64,000 nt of DNA from Limnephilus marmoratus (GCA_917880885.1 OU862906.1:60058665-60122664), one strand, 5' to 3'. Positions 44,997 to 56,585 are shown, counted from the stretch's first letter. Notes: a model not told the origin generated them from the sequence alone. Translations and numbers: made by a program.

Positions 44997-47851
44997 CTAA
45001 CCGAAAATGCCGGACCAAATGCCCTGATAAAATCAAAATCTATTATCAAAATACACGAGGACTTCGTACAAAACTACATGACCTTAAAGTAACGGTACCT
45101 TTACACGGACATGATTTATTTATCCTTACTGAAACTTGGCTCGTTCCTGAAATAAAATCTCCTGAACTTGGATTTACAAACCACAAGATATTTCGGCGTG
45201 ACAGAGACCCTAAATCTAGTACCAAATCCAGAGGAGGCGGAGTTTTGATTGCAATCAAGGAAAATATATCAGCGAAAAAACTAAAAACGCAAAATACCTC
45301 ATTGGAGCAATTATTTGTACAAATTGTCACTCACATGGAAAAAATCATCATTGTAACCGTATACATACCACCAAACTCCGACATCCAAACCTACAAGAAA
45401 CATTGTGAAGACATCGAATTTCTTATGTCAAAAAATCCTACATCGAAAATAATTATTGTCGGCGACTATAATCTTCCCAATTTGAAATGGAACTCTAGTG
45501 ACAACGGTTATATTACTAACGAAAGTTCTAACGACCCAGCACGTGAAGTGATAGATACGATAAACTATTTAAATTTGCATCAACATAATTTTGTACCCAA
45601 TATATGTGGTCGTCTTTTAGACCTTGCCCTTTCAAACTGCTCTAAACTGTGTGTTGAAATGTCAGACGATCAGCTCGTTCCGGTGGATAATTATCATCCC
45701 CCCCTACACATTATAGTAAATATGTACACAAACAATCCACCACTGAAACAAACAACACTCAACTTCAAAAACGCTGATTACGATTCTATTAACTACCAAC
45801 TCACTAATACAGATTGGACTTTCTTGACCACTAACAGTGATATCGAACAAATACTAGAAAAACTCTATGAAACATTTTCTGAAAATATTAAATCTCATGT
45901 CCCCTCGTATACACCAAAATACAGAACATATCCAACTTGGTTCTCCACGGACCTTATACTCTTACTGAAACAAAAAAAACAGCTACACAAAATTTTTAAA
46001 CTAACCCACCAAATCAACGAATACTTAAACTTCTCAGAAACAAGAAAGAAATGTAAAACACTATCGAAACTGTGCTATAAAGCACACATCACCTCCGTTG
46101 AGAAAACTGCACTAGGAACAAAGAATCTTTGGAATTTCGTTAAAAAATTAAACAATGAAAGTACATACTACCCTCCCACAATGCATTATGATGGCAAAAT
46201 AGCCAATAGCACCTTCGATATTGTTAATTTGTTTGCGGATCATTTCCAAAGTGTATACGAAGGCGAAATATCAGATAACAACGTACCATCATACACATAT
46301 CAAAACACAATACATCTACATAATTGCCTCATAACACAGGAATCATGCTTAAATAAAATAATTTCACTTGACCCTAACAAATCTGCAGGCCCAGATAACA
46401 TCCCACCAATATTTTTCAAACAATGCACATCTGCAATATCAGGTCCACTCACCACATTATTTAACCACCTACTTTCTTCTGGACATTTTCCAACCCGTTG
46501 GAAATCTGGTTATATTACACCGATTCTCAAAAAAAGGGACGACACAGATATTAAAAACTACCGTCCTATATGCATACAATCAGCACTCCCGAAAATCTTT
46601 GAATCCTTTGTTCTCGATTTAATTTGTCCATCAGTATTAAAAGTAATTGATAAAAACCAACACGGATTCGTTTCTGGTAGGTCAACTGCTACTAACCTGT
46701 TACTTTACCATAACTATATTACAGAATCTTTTACAAAAAAAAAACAAGTTGACAGTATCTACACAGATTTTTCAAAAGCATTCGACAAAGTATCACATAA
46801 ATTATTACTTAGGAAACTGTATGCCTTAGGACTGAGAGGCAAGTTGTTGGATTGGTTCTCAAGTTATTTGTCTAACAGAATCTTATTTGTTAAAATTAAA
46901 CATTATAAATCTAAATTAATATATGCAACTAGTGGTCTACCGCAAGGGAGTCATCTCGGCCCCATCCTTTTCTTAATATTCATAAATGATATCATAAGTT
47001 GTTTCGACGATGTAGAAGTTCTGCTTTTTGCCGATGATATCAAATTATACAAAGAAATAGCCAATATAGGTGACTGCCTAATCCTACAGTCAAACATCGT
47101 CAAATTACAAAATTGGTGTGTCGCAAACAACTTATTCCTCAATATCGATAAATGTAAGACACTAACATTTTGTCGAACAAAGACTCCACTATCTTTCAAA
47201 TACACAATAGATAATAAAATCTTAGAAAAAGTCAAAGAAATTTGGGATCTTGGAGTTGTGTTTGATACGCAATTAAACTTTATAAATCACATACAACAAA
47301 TAACTAATAAAGGCATGAAAACACTAGGATTTATAATCAGAACAATTAAAGACTTCGATTCGCTGGAAGTTATAAAAATCGTATATTTGTCACTCGTACG
47401 CAGCTTGTTGGAATATAATTCCATAGTTTGGTCCCCATATTATCAAATTCATATAAGAAATATCGAAAGAGTGCAGCACAAATTTTTAAGATTTATTAAC
47501 TTCAAGTTACACATACCTATTCAACACATTAACTACACATCTTTACTAAACATACTTAAATTGCATTCCCTAGAAAACAGAAGAAAAATAAACGATCTAA
47601 CTTTTTTGTTTAAAATTATTCACTCAGAATTAGATTGTTGCGAACTTCTGCATCTCATTGATTTTAAAGTACCTACTCGAGAAACAAGGCAAAACATATT
47701 ATTCTGCAACAATAATTCTGTAACCAACTACCACACACATGCACCAATTTCACGATTGCACACACTAGGGAACAAATTTACCTCAAATATCGATGTATTC
47801 AATACAAGTTTACCTTTGTTCAAGAAATATCTGAACAATATTTTTATGTAG
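44942..47851 (+). CDS. LINE B ORF2, APE endonuclease and reverse transcriptase
   Basis: Open from 44942 to 47851 with no stop, about 960 codons from the ORF1 junction. The endonuclease has YYQNTRG (45050), LTETWL, RGGGVLIA and GDYN (45461-45472), then YHPPL. RT blocks are NYRPICIQSALPK, NQHGFVSGRSTATN, DFSKAFDKVSH, GLPQGS (46934) and the FADD catalytic box (47027-47038), then LNIDKCKTL and LGVVFDTQLNF. The C-terminal part reads YLSLVRSLLEYNSIVWSP and RIERVQHKFLRF. There is no in-frame ATG before the endonuclease motifs; the first (in HMEKIIIV, about 45335) would remove the catalytic Asn and Glu. Production through -1 frameshifting from ORF1 is therefore likely. Confidence 0.92.
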   Translation, partial: ASNSKCLKKPKSTIGYGLTNRKCRTKCPDKIKIYYQNTRGLRTKLHDLKVTVPLHGHDLFILTETWLVPEIKSPELGFTNHKIFRRDRDPKSSTKSRGGGVLIAIKENISAKKLKTQNTSLEQLFVQIVTHMEKIIIVTVYIPPNSDIQTYKKHCEDIEFLMSKNPTSKIIIVGDYNLPNLKWNSSDNGYITNESSNDPAREVIDTINYLNLHQHNFVPNICGRLLDLALSNCSKLCVEMSDDQLVPVDNYHPPLHIIVNMYTNNPPLKQTTLNFKNADYDSINYQLTNTDWTFLTTNSDIEQILEKLYETFSENIKSHVPSYTPKYRTYPTWFSTDLILLLKQKKQLHKIFKLTHQINEYLNFSETRKKCKTLSKLCYKAHITSVEKTALGTKNLWNFVKKLNNESTYYPPTMHYDGKIANSTFDIVNLFADHFQSVYEGEISDNNVPSYTYQNTIHLHNCLITQESCLNKIISLDPNKSAGPDNIPPIFFKQCTSAISGPLTTLFNHLLSSGHFPTRWKSGYITPILKKRDDTDIKNYRPICIQSALPKIFESFVLDLICPSVLKVIDKNQHGFVSGRSTATNLLLYHNYITESFTKKKQVDSIYTDFSKAFDKVSHKLLLRKLYALGLRGKLLDWFSSYLSNRILFVKIKHYKSKLIYATSGLPQGSHLGPILFLIFINDIISCFDDVEVLLFADDIKLYKEIANIGDCLILQSNIVKLQNWCVANNLFLNIDKCKTLTFCRTKTPLSFKYTIDNKILEKVKEIWDLGVVFDTQLNFINHIQQITNKGMKTLGFIIRTIKDFDSLEVIKIVYLSLVRSLLEYNSIVWSPYYQIHIRNIERVQHKFLRFINFKLHIPIQHINYTSLLNILKLHSLENRRKINDLTFLFKIIHSELDCCELLHLIDFKVPTRETRQNILFCNNNSVTNYHTHAPISRLHTLGNKFTSNIDVFNTSLPLFKKYLNNIFM
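44963..44969 (+). promoter_or_regulatory. Candidate -1 ribosomal frameshift site A_AAA_AAC
   Basis: In the ORF1 frame the codons are TCA AAA AAC, giving the heptamer A_AAA_AAC. A -1 slip continues CCA AAA TCC, which is the ORF2 frame. Downstream, TCCA-CCAT-TGGA (from 44975) and CGGC (about 44989)/GCCG (about 45008) can pair as candidate stimulatory stems. Confidence 0.6.
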
Positions 47852-48589
47852 AATATTTTGATATCTAAGGAGCATCACATAGGATCTATTGCATATATTT
47901 GTGTATTTCTATAAATCTACAATATAAAAACCTATTACCGTTTTCTTTCTATGTATCTTGCATTTTGTCATGTATTTTTCATCACATTTAATTAGTCACC
48001 TGTAAATTTTGTAATTACTAACATACCTACAAGTTTATTTCTATGCCTTAACTTTCTCTTTTATTGTAATGCACTATCTTTCCTTAAATTTATCTGTATA
48101 CCTACCTTTCATATGATGTTTACTAGTTATATTTTTATAGTTTATCTTTTTTTATTTAAAAACTGTCTCTGTATTATAAACTTGTCATGGCCCATCAGGG
48201 CGTTGAAACTTAATAAATAAAAAAATAAAAAAACTAAAATTAAAATTCTAAAACATGCGTTTGCTAGATAATGTATTGATTTATTTTACTGCATGATTAT
48301 ATTATTTGAAATGGGTGTGGTATAATACAAAATCTTTTTTTTTTTAATTTAACAAATCTGCCAACGACCTATGGAATAATCTTATTATACTAAAAATTAA
48401 AAAAATTTCTCAAAATTTATTACATGCGAATGCTAGAAAAAAGAACAATCTTTCGAAATCCATTTATAATTTTTTGTGGAAAGGAGTCAATGCGTCTTAA
48501 ATCTGATTTGAAAATGACATATTTCTGGTTTTCTCTGGTAATGCCCTCTTTTAAGGAAGAGTGATTCTCGTGGAAACACGAAATTCAAT

Positions 48590-49085
48590 GAGCTTAATTT
48601 ATTTTTTTATTATTATGTGCATCTATATAAAAAGGTTTACATATATTTTTTTTGGCCTTGCCTGTCTCACTAGGAAATCCTGTGTCGAGACAGACTAGTT
48701 TACAAATATTTTATAAATATTAAATAAAGTACATTTTTCAATAATATCAAAAATATTTGACCAAAATTTTCAGGTTCGTTGGTAGTGGTAACAATAATGA
48801 GATAGAGGATTATATTTGGGTGAGGTGACTAATTATTGCACGACCTTTTTCGATGATCTATTGTTTGATCAGGATTTTGTATTTGTTAATATTATTTAAT
48901 TGTCTTGTTTTGTCAGGTAGATTATTGTATATTTTAGGCGCAATGTATTTGAAATTTCTTTGACCAAATGTTGTGTTTGTTTTAGGTGTTTGTATGAGTT
49001 CTTTGGTTTTGTTGCGCGTGTTTACAATATTTATATCAGGACTGTCTATTCTACCATTTACAATTTTGAACATAAATAATAACAA
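48590..49085 (-). pseudogene. LINE E, 5'-truncated: RT C-terminus and 3' UTR with hairpin
   Basis: The minus strand 49085-48858 reads LLFMFKIVNGRIDSPDINIV, then KTNTTFGQRNFKYIAPKIYN, NLPDKTRQ. This is the last part of a Jockey/CR1-type ORF2 (FGxRNFKYxAPxxxNxLP). The stop is followed by a 3' UTR with the hairpin CTGTCTC...GAGACAG (48662-48693) and an A-rich tail towards 48600. It starts about 40 bp after the edge of MITE copy 3. Confidence 0.75.
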
Positions 49086-49105
49086 TTATTATAAGCAATA
49101 ATTAT

Positions 49106-49415
49106 CAGCCTGAAACACTCATCTACATTGAAAAAATCTTCCGAGAAAAGATACATGCCGCCATTAGCACTAACAATGCCTCTATCACAAAAATAAAGTT
49201 TGTCGTTTTCAGGTGGAAAAATGTAATAAGCAGTAATTGTTGAATGAAACACTAGTATATATTGAATTATTTGGCGGGTATTAGATAAGTCGACATAGCT
49301 CAGTGGTAGAGCACCTGACCGGCAAATTAGAAGGACACGGGTTTGTGTCACGTTGGCGGTATGTATCTTTTCTCGCAAAATTTTTTCAAAAGAGAGTGTT
49401 TCAGGCTGATAAATA
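49106..49415. repeat. Foldback-like element carrying a tRNA-like module
   Basis: Arms ATCAGCCTGAAACACTC (49107) and GAGTGTTTCAGGCTGAT (about 49396-49412) pair, and the pairing continues inward through GAGAAAAGATACATGCCGCC and GGCGGTATGTATCTTTTCTC. Between them lies CATAGCTCAGTGGTAGAGCA (49292), a clear D arm/A box. The T arm is damaged (GGGTTTGTGTCAC). Confidence 0.7.
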
Positions 49416-50280
49416 GGTCTACAAAAAAATAAAAATTGAGAGCTGTTTTAGTTTTTATACGTAATTCCTATGTTTTTGGGTGTGCTGAATCCGAAAATGA
49501 CTTTCATTTTGTCACAGAACGTCACGTTTTCTGACAATGTAGGTATCTATGTTAAACAAGTTATCATCTTAAAATAAAAGATAAAATACAAAAAAAAAAT
49601 TATTTAGAATTGCTTAACAAAACTTATTTTTTGTATCTAAAACACATTGATTAGTAAGCACTAAACACATTTCTTTTTCCCAGTGAGACTCCTTTTGGTA
49701 CATTTTCGCTTGTAGGAAGCATCTGGAAGGCCTCTCTGAAGCGTCCAACAGTAGTCTGCAGATGCTCCATCTTCCCTGGTATCTTTTTTCCATCTCCTTA
49801 ATATCTTGGTGTAATCGTTAATTTTGCTCTTCACTCACATATCCTAATTTTTTTGCAAAGTAGTCGAGGTGGGAATGAAGAAAATGTTCCTTTAAACTCA
49901 TTAGGCAACGTAAAGCTTGAAATGCTTTTAACGATTTGTTTGTAGTTAGAGTCTTTGTTATTGCCAAAAAATTCAGGTTAAACCTCCCCGATCCATAGTT
50001 CCCCTCCCCCCCTCCCTCGAACCCCCTACCCGAGTTCCCCTCCCCCTCCCCCCTCCCGCATTCCATACATTCAGTCCCAGTACATTCAGTCTTCACAGCT
50101 CGCGTGCCACCTATTGCAATTTTTTTATACAAATTTCAAAATGCCAGAGCTCACCAGTTGTTTTATACAAACCTTGTCTTGACAATAACGAACACAAAAA
50201 AAAGAATTATCTAATTTGGTGGAGTCGTTCAAAAATTATGCACGTACATACATTTCTGCGATTCATTTTTATTTAATTAA
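49416..50280. other. Mostly unassigned; C-rich Helitron-related section
   Basis: A CCCCTCCCCC-rich block at 49985-50060 precedes CAGCTCGCGTGCCACCTATT and ATGCCAGAGCTCACC, pieces also seen at 42.3 kb and in the 105-bp repeat. No gene. Confidence 0.45.
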
Positions 50281-50450
50281 TTAATTTTTCATAATTTCAT
50301 GATGCCAGAGCTCACTATTATATACAGAAACCATCGCGGGCATGCACACATCAAACCCCCAAAGTTTCATCGCAATCGGATGAATGGTTTAGCAATGAAA
50401 TGTTTATTGCCAGAGCCCACTATTGTATATAATATCTATATCTATACATA
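50281..50450. repeat. Isolated diverged 105-bp repeat unit
   Basis: CATAATTTCATGATGCCAGA, GCTCACTATTATATACAGAA, CCCAAAGTTTCATCGCAATC, GGATGAATGGTTTAGCAATG match the 32.5-kb repeat. Confidence 0.75.
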
Positions 50451-51189
50451 TTTGTATACCGTTTTGCAAAATAACCTGAAGTTCTGGAATTTTTTGAGTA
50501 TTTTTCTAGTTTTCAGAACACCTAAATACATAGAAATTAGTTGAAAACATCCAGACAGCATTTTTGTTGTAGACCTGTGTAATTATTGCTTATAATAATT
50601 GTTACCCTTTGTGCTGTGCATAAAAATATTGTCTTAAACGTTAGTTTATCAATTAAAAATAATAATAAATAATAACGACTGTCTTAGTTTACGTGTGGCT
50701 AAGTATGAGGCAAAAACTTTTAAATGCAATTACAATAACTTCAATCTACTTTCAAAACAAAAAGAAGTATTAAGTATGCAATTTCTAACTATGGGTGATT
50801 AATGAAAAGAAATACTGACTTACACAACGGACTTTGTAATCGGAGAGGACACTCTTACACCGGAATTAAACACCCTTTTAACAAAATTATATTTAATTAA
50901 TTAAAGAGTACATTGTATGCTACTTTGTCTAATAAAATAGGTAGAAGAAATTTGTCAAAATAATCTCCGGATGCCTTAAATCAAATTAAAAATAGCAAAA
51001 ATTCAAGGTCAAACCTTAAAAAAAAGCAACACAAATGAAATTATATTTCCTAACAGTACCCAGTGCTCATTATCGGAGATGCTGCGTCACTCTGGTATTG
51101 GAGTTTGTTATTTTCCTTTTCTACCCCAGAAGCTGGCTCTCGGGAACAGAAACCACCCTTCGTATTCTTTGTCTTGTGTTTGAGACATA
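50451..51189. other. Unassigned AT-rich sequence
   Basis: No feature supported. Confidence 0.5.
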
Positions 51190-51600
51190 TTTTGATGGCG
51201 TCCGTGGTCTAGGGGTAAGGCTCTTGACTCACAATTCGAAGGTCGCGAGATCGATTCCCGACCTGCGCAAATAAATTTTATTTAATTTATTTGTGTTATT
51301 TCACAATTCACTCATTTAAAATAATATATGATATATATTTGCGGCACGTTCCAGAGCGGAAGATACTCTCAGTATCGCCCTGGATTAAGACCACCATTCA
51401 CAATTGAAACTTGAAATGGATTTAGTCGTATTTGTTGACCAGATTTGAACATTAAGGAACTTCCCCACCTTCGTCTTCCCCATCTCCTTCCCCTCCCCAC
51501 TACCTTCAGCCTCCCGACACACCCCAATTGGGGATGTCATAGTATATTTGGCTCCAGACATGATCAGCTGGGACTCTTGTGAGATATTCAAATAAAAAAT
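51190..51600 (+). mobile_element. tRNA-derived SINE, copy 2 (best head)
   Basis: The head GGCGTCCGTGGTCTAGGGGT has the A box; GACTCACAATTCGAAGGTCG and the B-box region GATCGATTCCC follow. The loop CTCACAA gives anticodon CAC, and the sequence resembles tRNA-Val(CAC). The body (TTTGCGGCACGTTCCAGAGC, AGTATCGCCCTGGATTAAGA, CCACCATTCA) and the A-rich end (ATTCAAATAAAAAATAAATA) match copy 1. Confidence 0.85.
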
Positions 51601-52775
51601 AAATAAATATGGGATCAAATCGCGCATTATAAACTATGTAGCACAGGCTCCACAACTCTTATCATTCCTTTTTAACCTTCGTATACTCGCGCCCAACGGC
51701 ATAACATACTCGCGCACGGTGTTTCATTTCGCAATTTAATTTCGTCTGTATTATTTTAATTCTATACTTTGCATTATTGGTATTTATTATACAGAAGGAG
51801 TATAATTGAATTTAAAAAAAAGAAAAATATTAAAACTTTTAATATATTTTGTAGAAACAGACTTTTTACTCAAACTCTTAAAAAGAACATATTTTTTGGA
51901 ATCTAACTTTAATAACGAAAATAATATTTTTCACGTGTGAATTAAAAAAAAACTCTGAAATCTAATAAATGAAAGTATCAAGAATAATATAATATTATAA
52001 AAATGAGAATCAATCATTAATACCGGGATTTTTGGGTAGTAATTGTTTCTTACCCAAAAGACCGATAACAGTAAATAAATGTCACTCGTCCACTCAGCAC
52101 CAATCAGCACTAAACAATGCCTAACAACAATTTAAGAACCTACTTAAAATCTCAAAGTACCATTGTTGTTAATTTTTGATTTGTATTATTGATTTGTTGG
52201 TCTGAGAGACCAACGCGCGAGTATAGAAAGGTTAAACTAAATGATTGTATACTTCAATATGTTGCAGTTTTCGAGATCACTGACTTTTTTAATACCGAAA
52301 ATTTTATGACAAAAATTGGAGTCAGGGTTCGAGGCCGGAAGTTACGCATCTATTCTTAGACCTGATATCAAAAACTGTATTCTGTGTTCAATATTTACGG
52401 CGGCTACCAACACACTGTTAGCTCCATAGAGGATACCTTCTTCATTTGGCATCAACGAAGGCTTGAAGACAGCTATTACAGCGAATTTTGTTTGGCTGAT
52501 TTTGCTTAATTTTTGGCATGAATCGCGTATTCCTCGCTTCGATTCAGTCTTCCATACAAAGGAACTTTCCCAGTCAGCTCAACTCAGCTTAGCTCAATAG
52601 CTCTAAAGCTTAGACTCTAAGCCATTGGTGTACAATTCATTAGATTGTTAAAGAGATATATCCAGCATTCAATCTCTAATTTATTTTGGTAGTGTGGATG
52701 CCAAGCTATTTATTTACTTTTTATTTCTCAATAAAGAGAAAAGATCACCATAATCATCATCTTCTTTCACTTATC
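51601..52775. other. Unassigned AT-rich sequence
   Basis: No gene, SINE or TIR pair recognised. Confidence 0.5.
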
Positions 52776-53219
52776 CTATTCGGGTCGGGGATCCACTGCA
52801 TCGTCAAGGCGCCTCCATACGTCCCTGACTTGCGCTGATTGTGCGGCCTCCATCCATTGCAGTCCCATCATCACCTCCCACAGTTTCTGAAGTTGCCTCG
52901 CCCAACTGTTTCTGGGGCGGCCCACTGGACGTCTACACTCTGGAATCGCACTCAGTGTTTTCCTCGAAATTCTGTCATCAGACGTTCTTAGTACGTGCCC
53001 AAGCCACCTCAGTTGCGATTTTTCTATGAGGAGTAGCAGTGGTTCAATGTGTAGATCGTCTCGGATCGTCGAGTTTCTTATATGATCCCATTTCGTAACT
53101 CCTACCACTCCTCTCAAGTACCTCATTTCGGCAGCTTGGACTCTAGAGCGTGTTCGTTCGTTTGGCATCCATATCTTGTAACCATAGGTGAGCGTCGGGC
53201 GGTATATCGTTTTGAACAC
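52776..53219 (-). pseudogene. LINE RT C-terminus (RTE/craniofacial-protein-like type)
   Basis: The minus strand reads LTYGYKIWMPNERTRSRVQA, AEMRYLRGVVGVTKWDHIRN, IEPLLLLIEKSQLRWLGHVL, RRPVGRPRNSW and WRRLDDAVDPRPE. This is the familiar C-terminal region of insect RTE/BovB-like and related ORF2 proteins (YG.E.W, R.R..AAEMR.LR, Q..W.GHV.R, GRP). The open frame runs 147 codons without lesion but lacks all RT catalytic boxes (5' truncation near 53220). The 3' end has TGATGATTATGG instead of a pure A tail, as expected for such elements. Confidence 0.75.
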
Positions 53220-53828
53220 TCTTATCTTTGTCTTGATACTAAGCTCGGCTTTAAGAAGAAAAAAATTATCTGAAAGAGAAAAGATAAATAAAATTAATGT
53301 CCACTGGTGGTGGTCAAATGCACCTATCGGCTACATTGTCTTTTAGTCACTGAATAATGGGCAACATATTGGGGAAATATCATGAAATCATTTAAAACAT
53401 ATTACGTACATGTAAAAAAATTATATATAATATATCCCAATCAAATCGATTCAGAATGTATTTTTTTTTTTAATTTAATGTAAGTCCAATTTAATTATGT
53501 AAATCAAAATTTTATAGTGTTAACCCATTAATTATTTACGAGTATATAAAAATAAATGGAGCTCTACGAATTAAACATAAAAATAATTAATACGAAAGAT
53601 AATGGACGATAATACGTATTTTTATTTTTATGTGGCGACGGCTATAACTTATATTAAGCGAAATTTGTGCAACAATCAATCTCGTCACTGCGAGATGTAT
53701 CTACGGGTGACCGGACTCGGAATGAATTCTTTGAAAAGTTATTAACCCCTCAGGCTAATTTGTTCGCTTTTCGGAACAGCTGTTAGAAAGCTGTTCGGTT
53801 AGAAAGAGAAAACATCACGCTTTATATT
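53220..53828. other. Unassigned AT-rich sequence
   Basis: AACCCCTCAGGCTAATTTGT at 53743 is the inverse of a segment near 13625. No gene. Confidence 0.5.
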
Positions 53829-54430
53829 AAAACTGGGCGTACTGTACAGGGCCCGCAGATACCTTAATAGTACACAACTGCTAACTCTGTACAAATCACA
53901 AGTGCGCCCCACGGTTGAATTTGGCAGCCATCTCTGGTCTGGAGCTCCAAAATACCTGAAAAATACCCTCGACTCTGTGCAGAAACGGGCGGTCCGTTTG
54001 ATAGATTTTCCCATCTTAACAGACGGATTGGAATCTTTAGAGCACAGGCGTCGGGTAGGAATGCTATCCTTGTTCTACCGGTATTACAATGGAAGATGCT
54101 CCGAGGAACTAGCATCATTGATCCCTTCGGCACCGGTGCGTAGTCGGGAAACACGCCAAACGCGTGCCCAACATTTGTACACGGTTGACATTTGCCACAT
54201 GAGAACGGGTCGTTTCTTCGACTCGTTCTTGTGTTCAACAGCTCGGCTGTGGAATGATTTGCCGGCCTCTGTGTTTCCTCCTTCCTACAACATGGGTCTC
54301 TTCAAGACCAATGTTCATTCCTTCCTCTCCTCAAAAAAACCCTCCACACAGCATCCCAGATGACATAGGCCCTGAGGGAAATTATTTTCCTCAGGGCCTT
54401 CTGTGTGGAGTTAACGTAAAAAAAAAAAAT
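53829..54430 (+). pseudogene. LINE C, 5'-truncated copy 2: RT C-terminus plus structured 3' end
   Basis: The reading is LGVLYRARRYLNSTQLLTLY, KSQVRPTVEFGSHLWSGAPK, then TLDSVQKRAVRLIDFPILTD, LEHRRRVGMLSLFYRYYNGR and STARLWNDLPASVFPPSYN, ending 54363. It is the RT-distal part of ORF2 (the LY.SQVRP..E...LWSGAP region follows the RT thumb). It is uninterrupted, unlike the copy at 22.5 kb, which lacks the middle. The 3' UTR has the double stem (outer CTCCACACAG with CTGTGTGGAG) and an A run from 54417. Both copies begin at the same word, CAAAAACTGGGC or AAAACTGGGC. Confidence 0.87.
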
Positions 54431-54439
54431 CGTTAAAGT

Positions 54440-55965
54440 TAAACGGAAAATAAGTAAAATTGAAAAAAAAACTTATGAAACTTGGAGAAATTGTTATTTA
54501 TTATTTTTATGTGGAACGACAAAAAGTGAGATGACCGTAAAACATTTTTGTAATGTGTTTTTATTTTTTTCGTCAACATTAATTTTAGTTAAAAAACGTG
54601 AAAAAAACCATTATTAAAACTTTTTTACGTTTGCATGAAAAAAATTTATGCTTTAGAAATTATATGTTTATTTTGGTTTATTAAATTTGAGAGCGTATTT
54701 ATCACCTTTCAAAAACAGTTTTCAGTATTCCAATATGTTCAGATATATTCCATTTATTTAGATTATTTACTTGAATATTTTGACCCTCTGACAAAATACG
54801 GTCGAGACGTAAGGGGTTAAAAGTGATGAAAAAAAATTATTGTTTAAATAGGTTAAATATTTAGGTTGGGTTATGGGTATTTTTCAATTTTTTTTAATGA
54901 TATCAAAGAGGTGTTGAGTTGATTCTGAGGTGTCAAAGAACGGTATCTACGGGTACGTTAGAGCTGCATTTAAACTTTGCGATACCTCCGTTTAACATTA
55001 TATTTCTGAACACCACTTATTTGTTCGTATTTTTACCTACGTAATTCTCATTAAGTGAATCCTGCACCGTGGAGGGCTCTTCTAGGAAGTTTTATATCAA
55101 TGAACTTAGCACAATAAATCCCACAGATGGATACCGTCATTCCGTCATCAATGTTTATGGATACTTGCATTAATACCAGCAAAAATCCTCCAACAATAAC
55201 TGGCGTGGGGGCAGAAAAGTAATATAATCTTGAGTCGATGTATTTCTTCGTCTATTATTTACTTTATTGCTTTTTTTGAAAGGGCGAGATGATATTGCAT
55301 TTTTCTAGAGGCGTGTGACTGGCGCCTGAAGTGCGGAAAAATATAACTTGTTTATTTTCAATCAGTAGAAGTCAGATACCGCTGACAGTGTTAAGCCATT
55401 TTACCAAAAAGGCATTCTTATAAACAAGAGCATATTCAAGATCCCATATATATGAAGCTTTCCTTTTTTAGATCAAACAAATTTATTTTCTCCTATTATG
55501 AGGACATTGAGGTTCTTTTTGATGAAAGCCGAAAGTCAAATGATTCGTGATCTAATTTTGGACCACGGCAGAGAAACGCATATTCAAGATCAAAGATTTT
55601 ATTTATACTGGCATACTAATGATTGTCCCTTTTTATGTATATATAGTTAAGCCTGTTGGAGTCAGTTTTTAAATTTGTAATTAGGATATTACTAAGGATT
55701 CTTTTGACGTTAGCCGACAGTTTCCTGTCCGCAGGTAAATATTCAGTTGAAGTCACCGTGAATGATTTAAAAAATTATCAAATTATCTTCCCTTTTTCAT
55801 CCGACTTTATAATATTTTTATTATTTATTCATTTCCTGCTCATTTTATTTTATAGCGCAACATGCACTCCGCAGTCCGCGTGCAAGATTATTGAGACGTG
55901 CTAAGACGTAAAAATGGTACAGCTTCGAGAATAATTGAAAGTTTATGAACAAAATTAAACTTAAA
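54440..55965. other. Unassigned AT-rich sequence
   Basis: No repeat or protein family recognised. A possible GT-AG pair at 55734-55858 is discussed under rejected items. Confidence 0.45.
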
Positions 55966-56585
55966 CAGCCTTACTCATCATCGCAAAATAAGATTACACC
56001 TCGGAGCAAGAGCGGGTTAGGTGAAATTGTTACTCAACATGGTGGGTTAATCGCGCGCATGCGCGTGTTTTTACCGAGTCGCTGTACCGGGAGATGTAGT
56101 AGCTGTCAGAATTTAAACCACCCGATCACCAGGGTTAACTCAGTACCCCGTGCGTTGTAACTGACGAAATGGTAAACTTTTATGAGAATCTTGACATTTT
56201 GAACGGAGCTTTGGCAAATATTGACCGTATTCGCAGCATTCGTGCACCACGGCCACGGAAAAGGTTTAAAAAAGGTACGATCCATTTGCGGCACTCACGG
56301 AAGGAGATTTTAGGTGTCTAAATATAGATTTACCAAAGTCAACGTTGTGTTGACGCGTGTTGACGTATGAATAAACGTGAAGTTGGCAACACGCCGCGAA
56401 ATGCTAAATTGGTCGCGTTTTTGAGCTTTGGAGCAATGTTGCTACCGTAAAAAAATCATAACAGCTGTCGAGAAACATTATGATGATGAGTAGACATTTT
56501 TACCCTGAGCAGTGTAAGCTTACTCCACGGTGTAGCTACAGAGCCGCTACAGAGCCGTGGTACGGTTTTATGATGAGTAAGGCTG
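55966..56585. mobile_element. MITE with TIR CAGCCTTACTCATCAT (620 bp)
   Basis: CAGCCTTACTCATCAT at 55966-55981 is repeated inverted at 56570-56585. The interior has the palindrome CGCGCATGCGCG (about 56054) and a short tandem GAGCCGCTACA. No transposase; flanks do not match. Confidence 0.72.

Larger units (their letters stand above)
43894..48230 (+). mobile_element. LINE B, full-length, both ORFs open
   Basis: 5' UTR 43894-44249, ORF1 44250-44996, ORF2 44942-47851, 3' UTR ending CTTAATAAATAAAAAAATAA. It is inserted in the MITE, with AAACT on both sides (43889-43893 and 48231-48235) as a short target duplication; the A tail blurs the edge. No lesion was seen in either ORF, so the copy is young and could be active. 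Confidence 0.9.
43489..48554 (-). mobile_element. TTAA MITE, copy 3, inverted and split by LINE B
   Basis: The left part 43489-43893 starts TTAAGAGCGTTTAACCAGCC; the right part 48231-48554 ends TCTGGTAATGCCCTCTTTTAA (two extra T). Together they make one MITE, collinear with the copies at 8350 and 16411 in reverse. LINE B lies between, so the MITE is older than the LINE. Confidence 0.88.

Noticed and set aside
55656..55920. Possible two-exon small gene: CCGCAG|GTAAAT donor at 55733 and TTTTATAG acceptor at 55858 joining a hydrophobic stretch to a basic tail.
   Set aside because: No in-frame ATG upstream (a stop lies just before the open stretch), no recognisable family, and single GT-AG pairs are common by chance.
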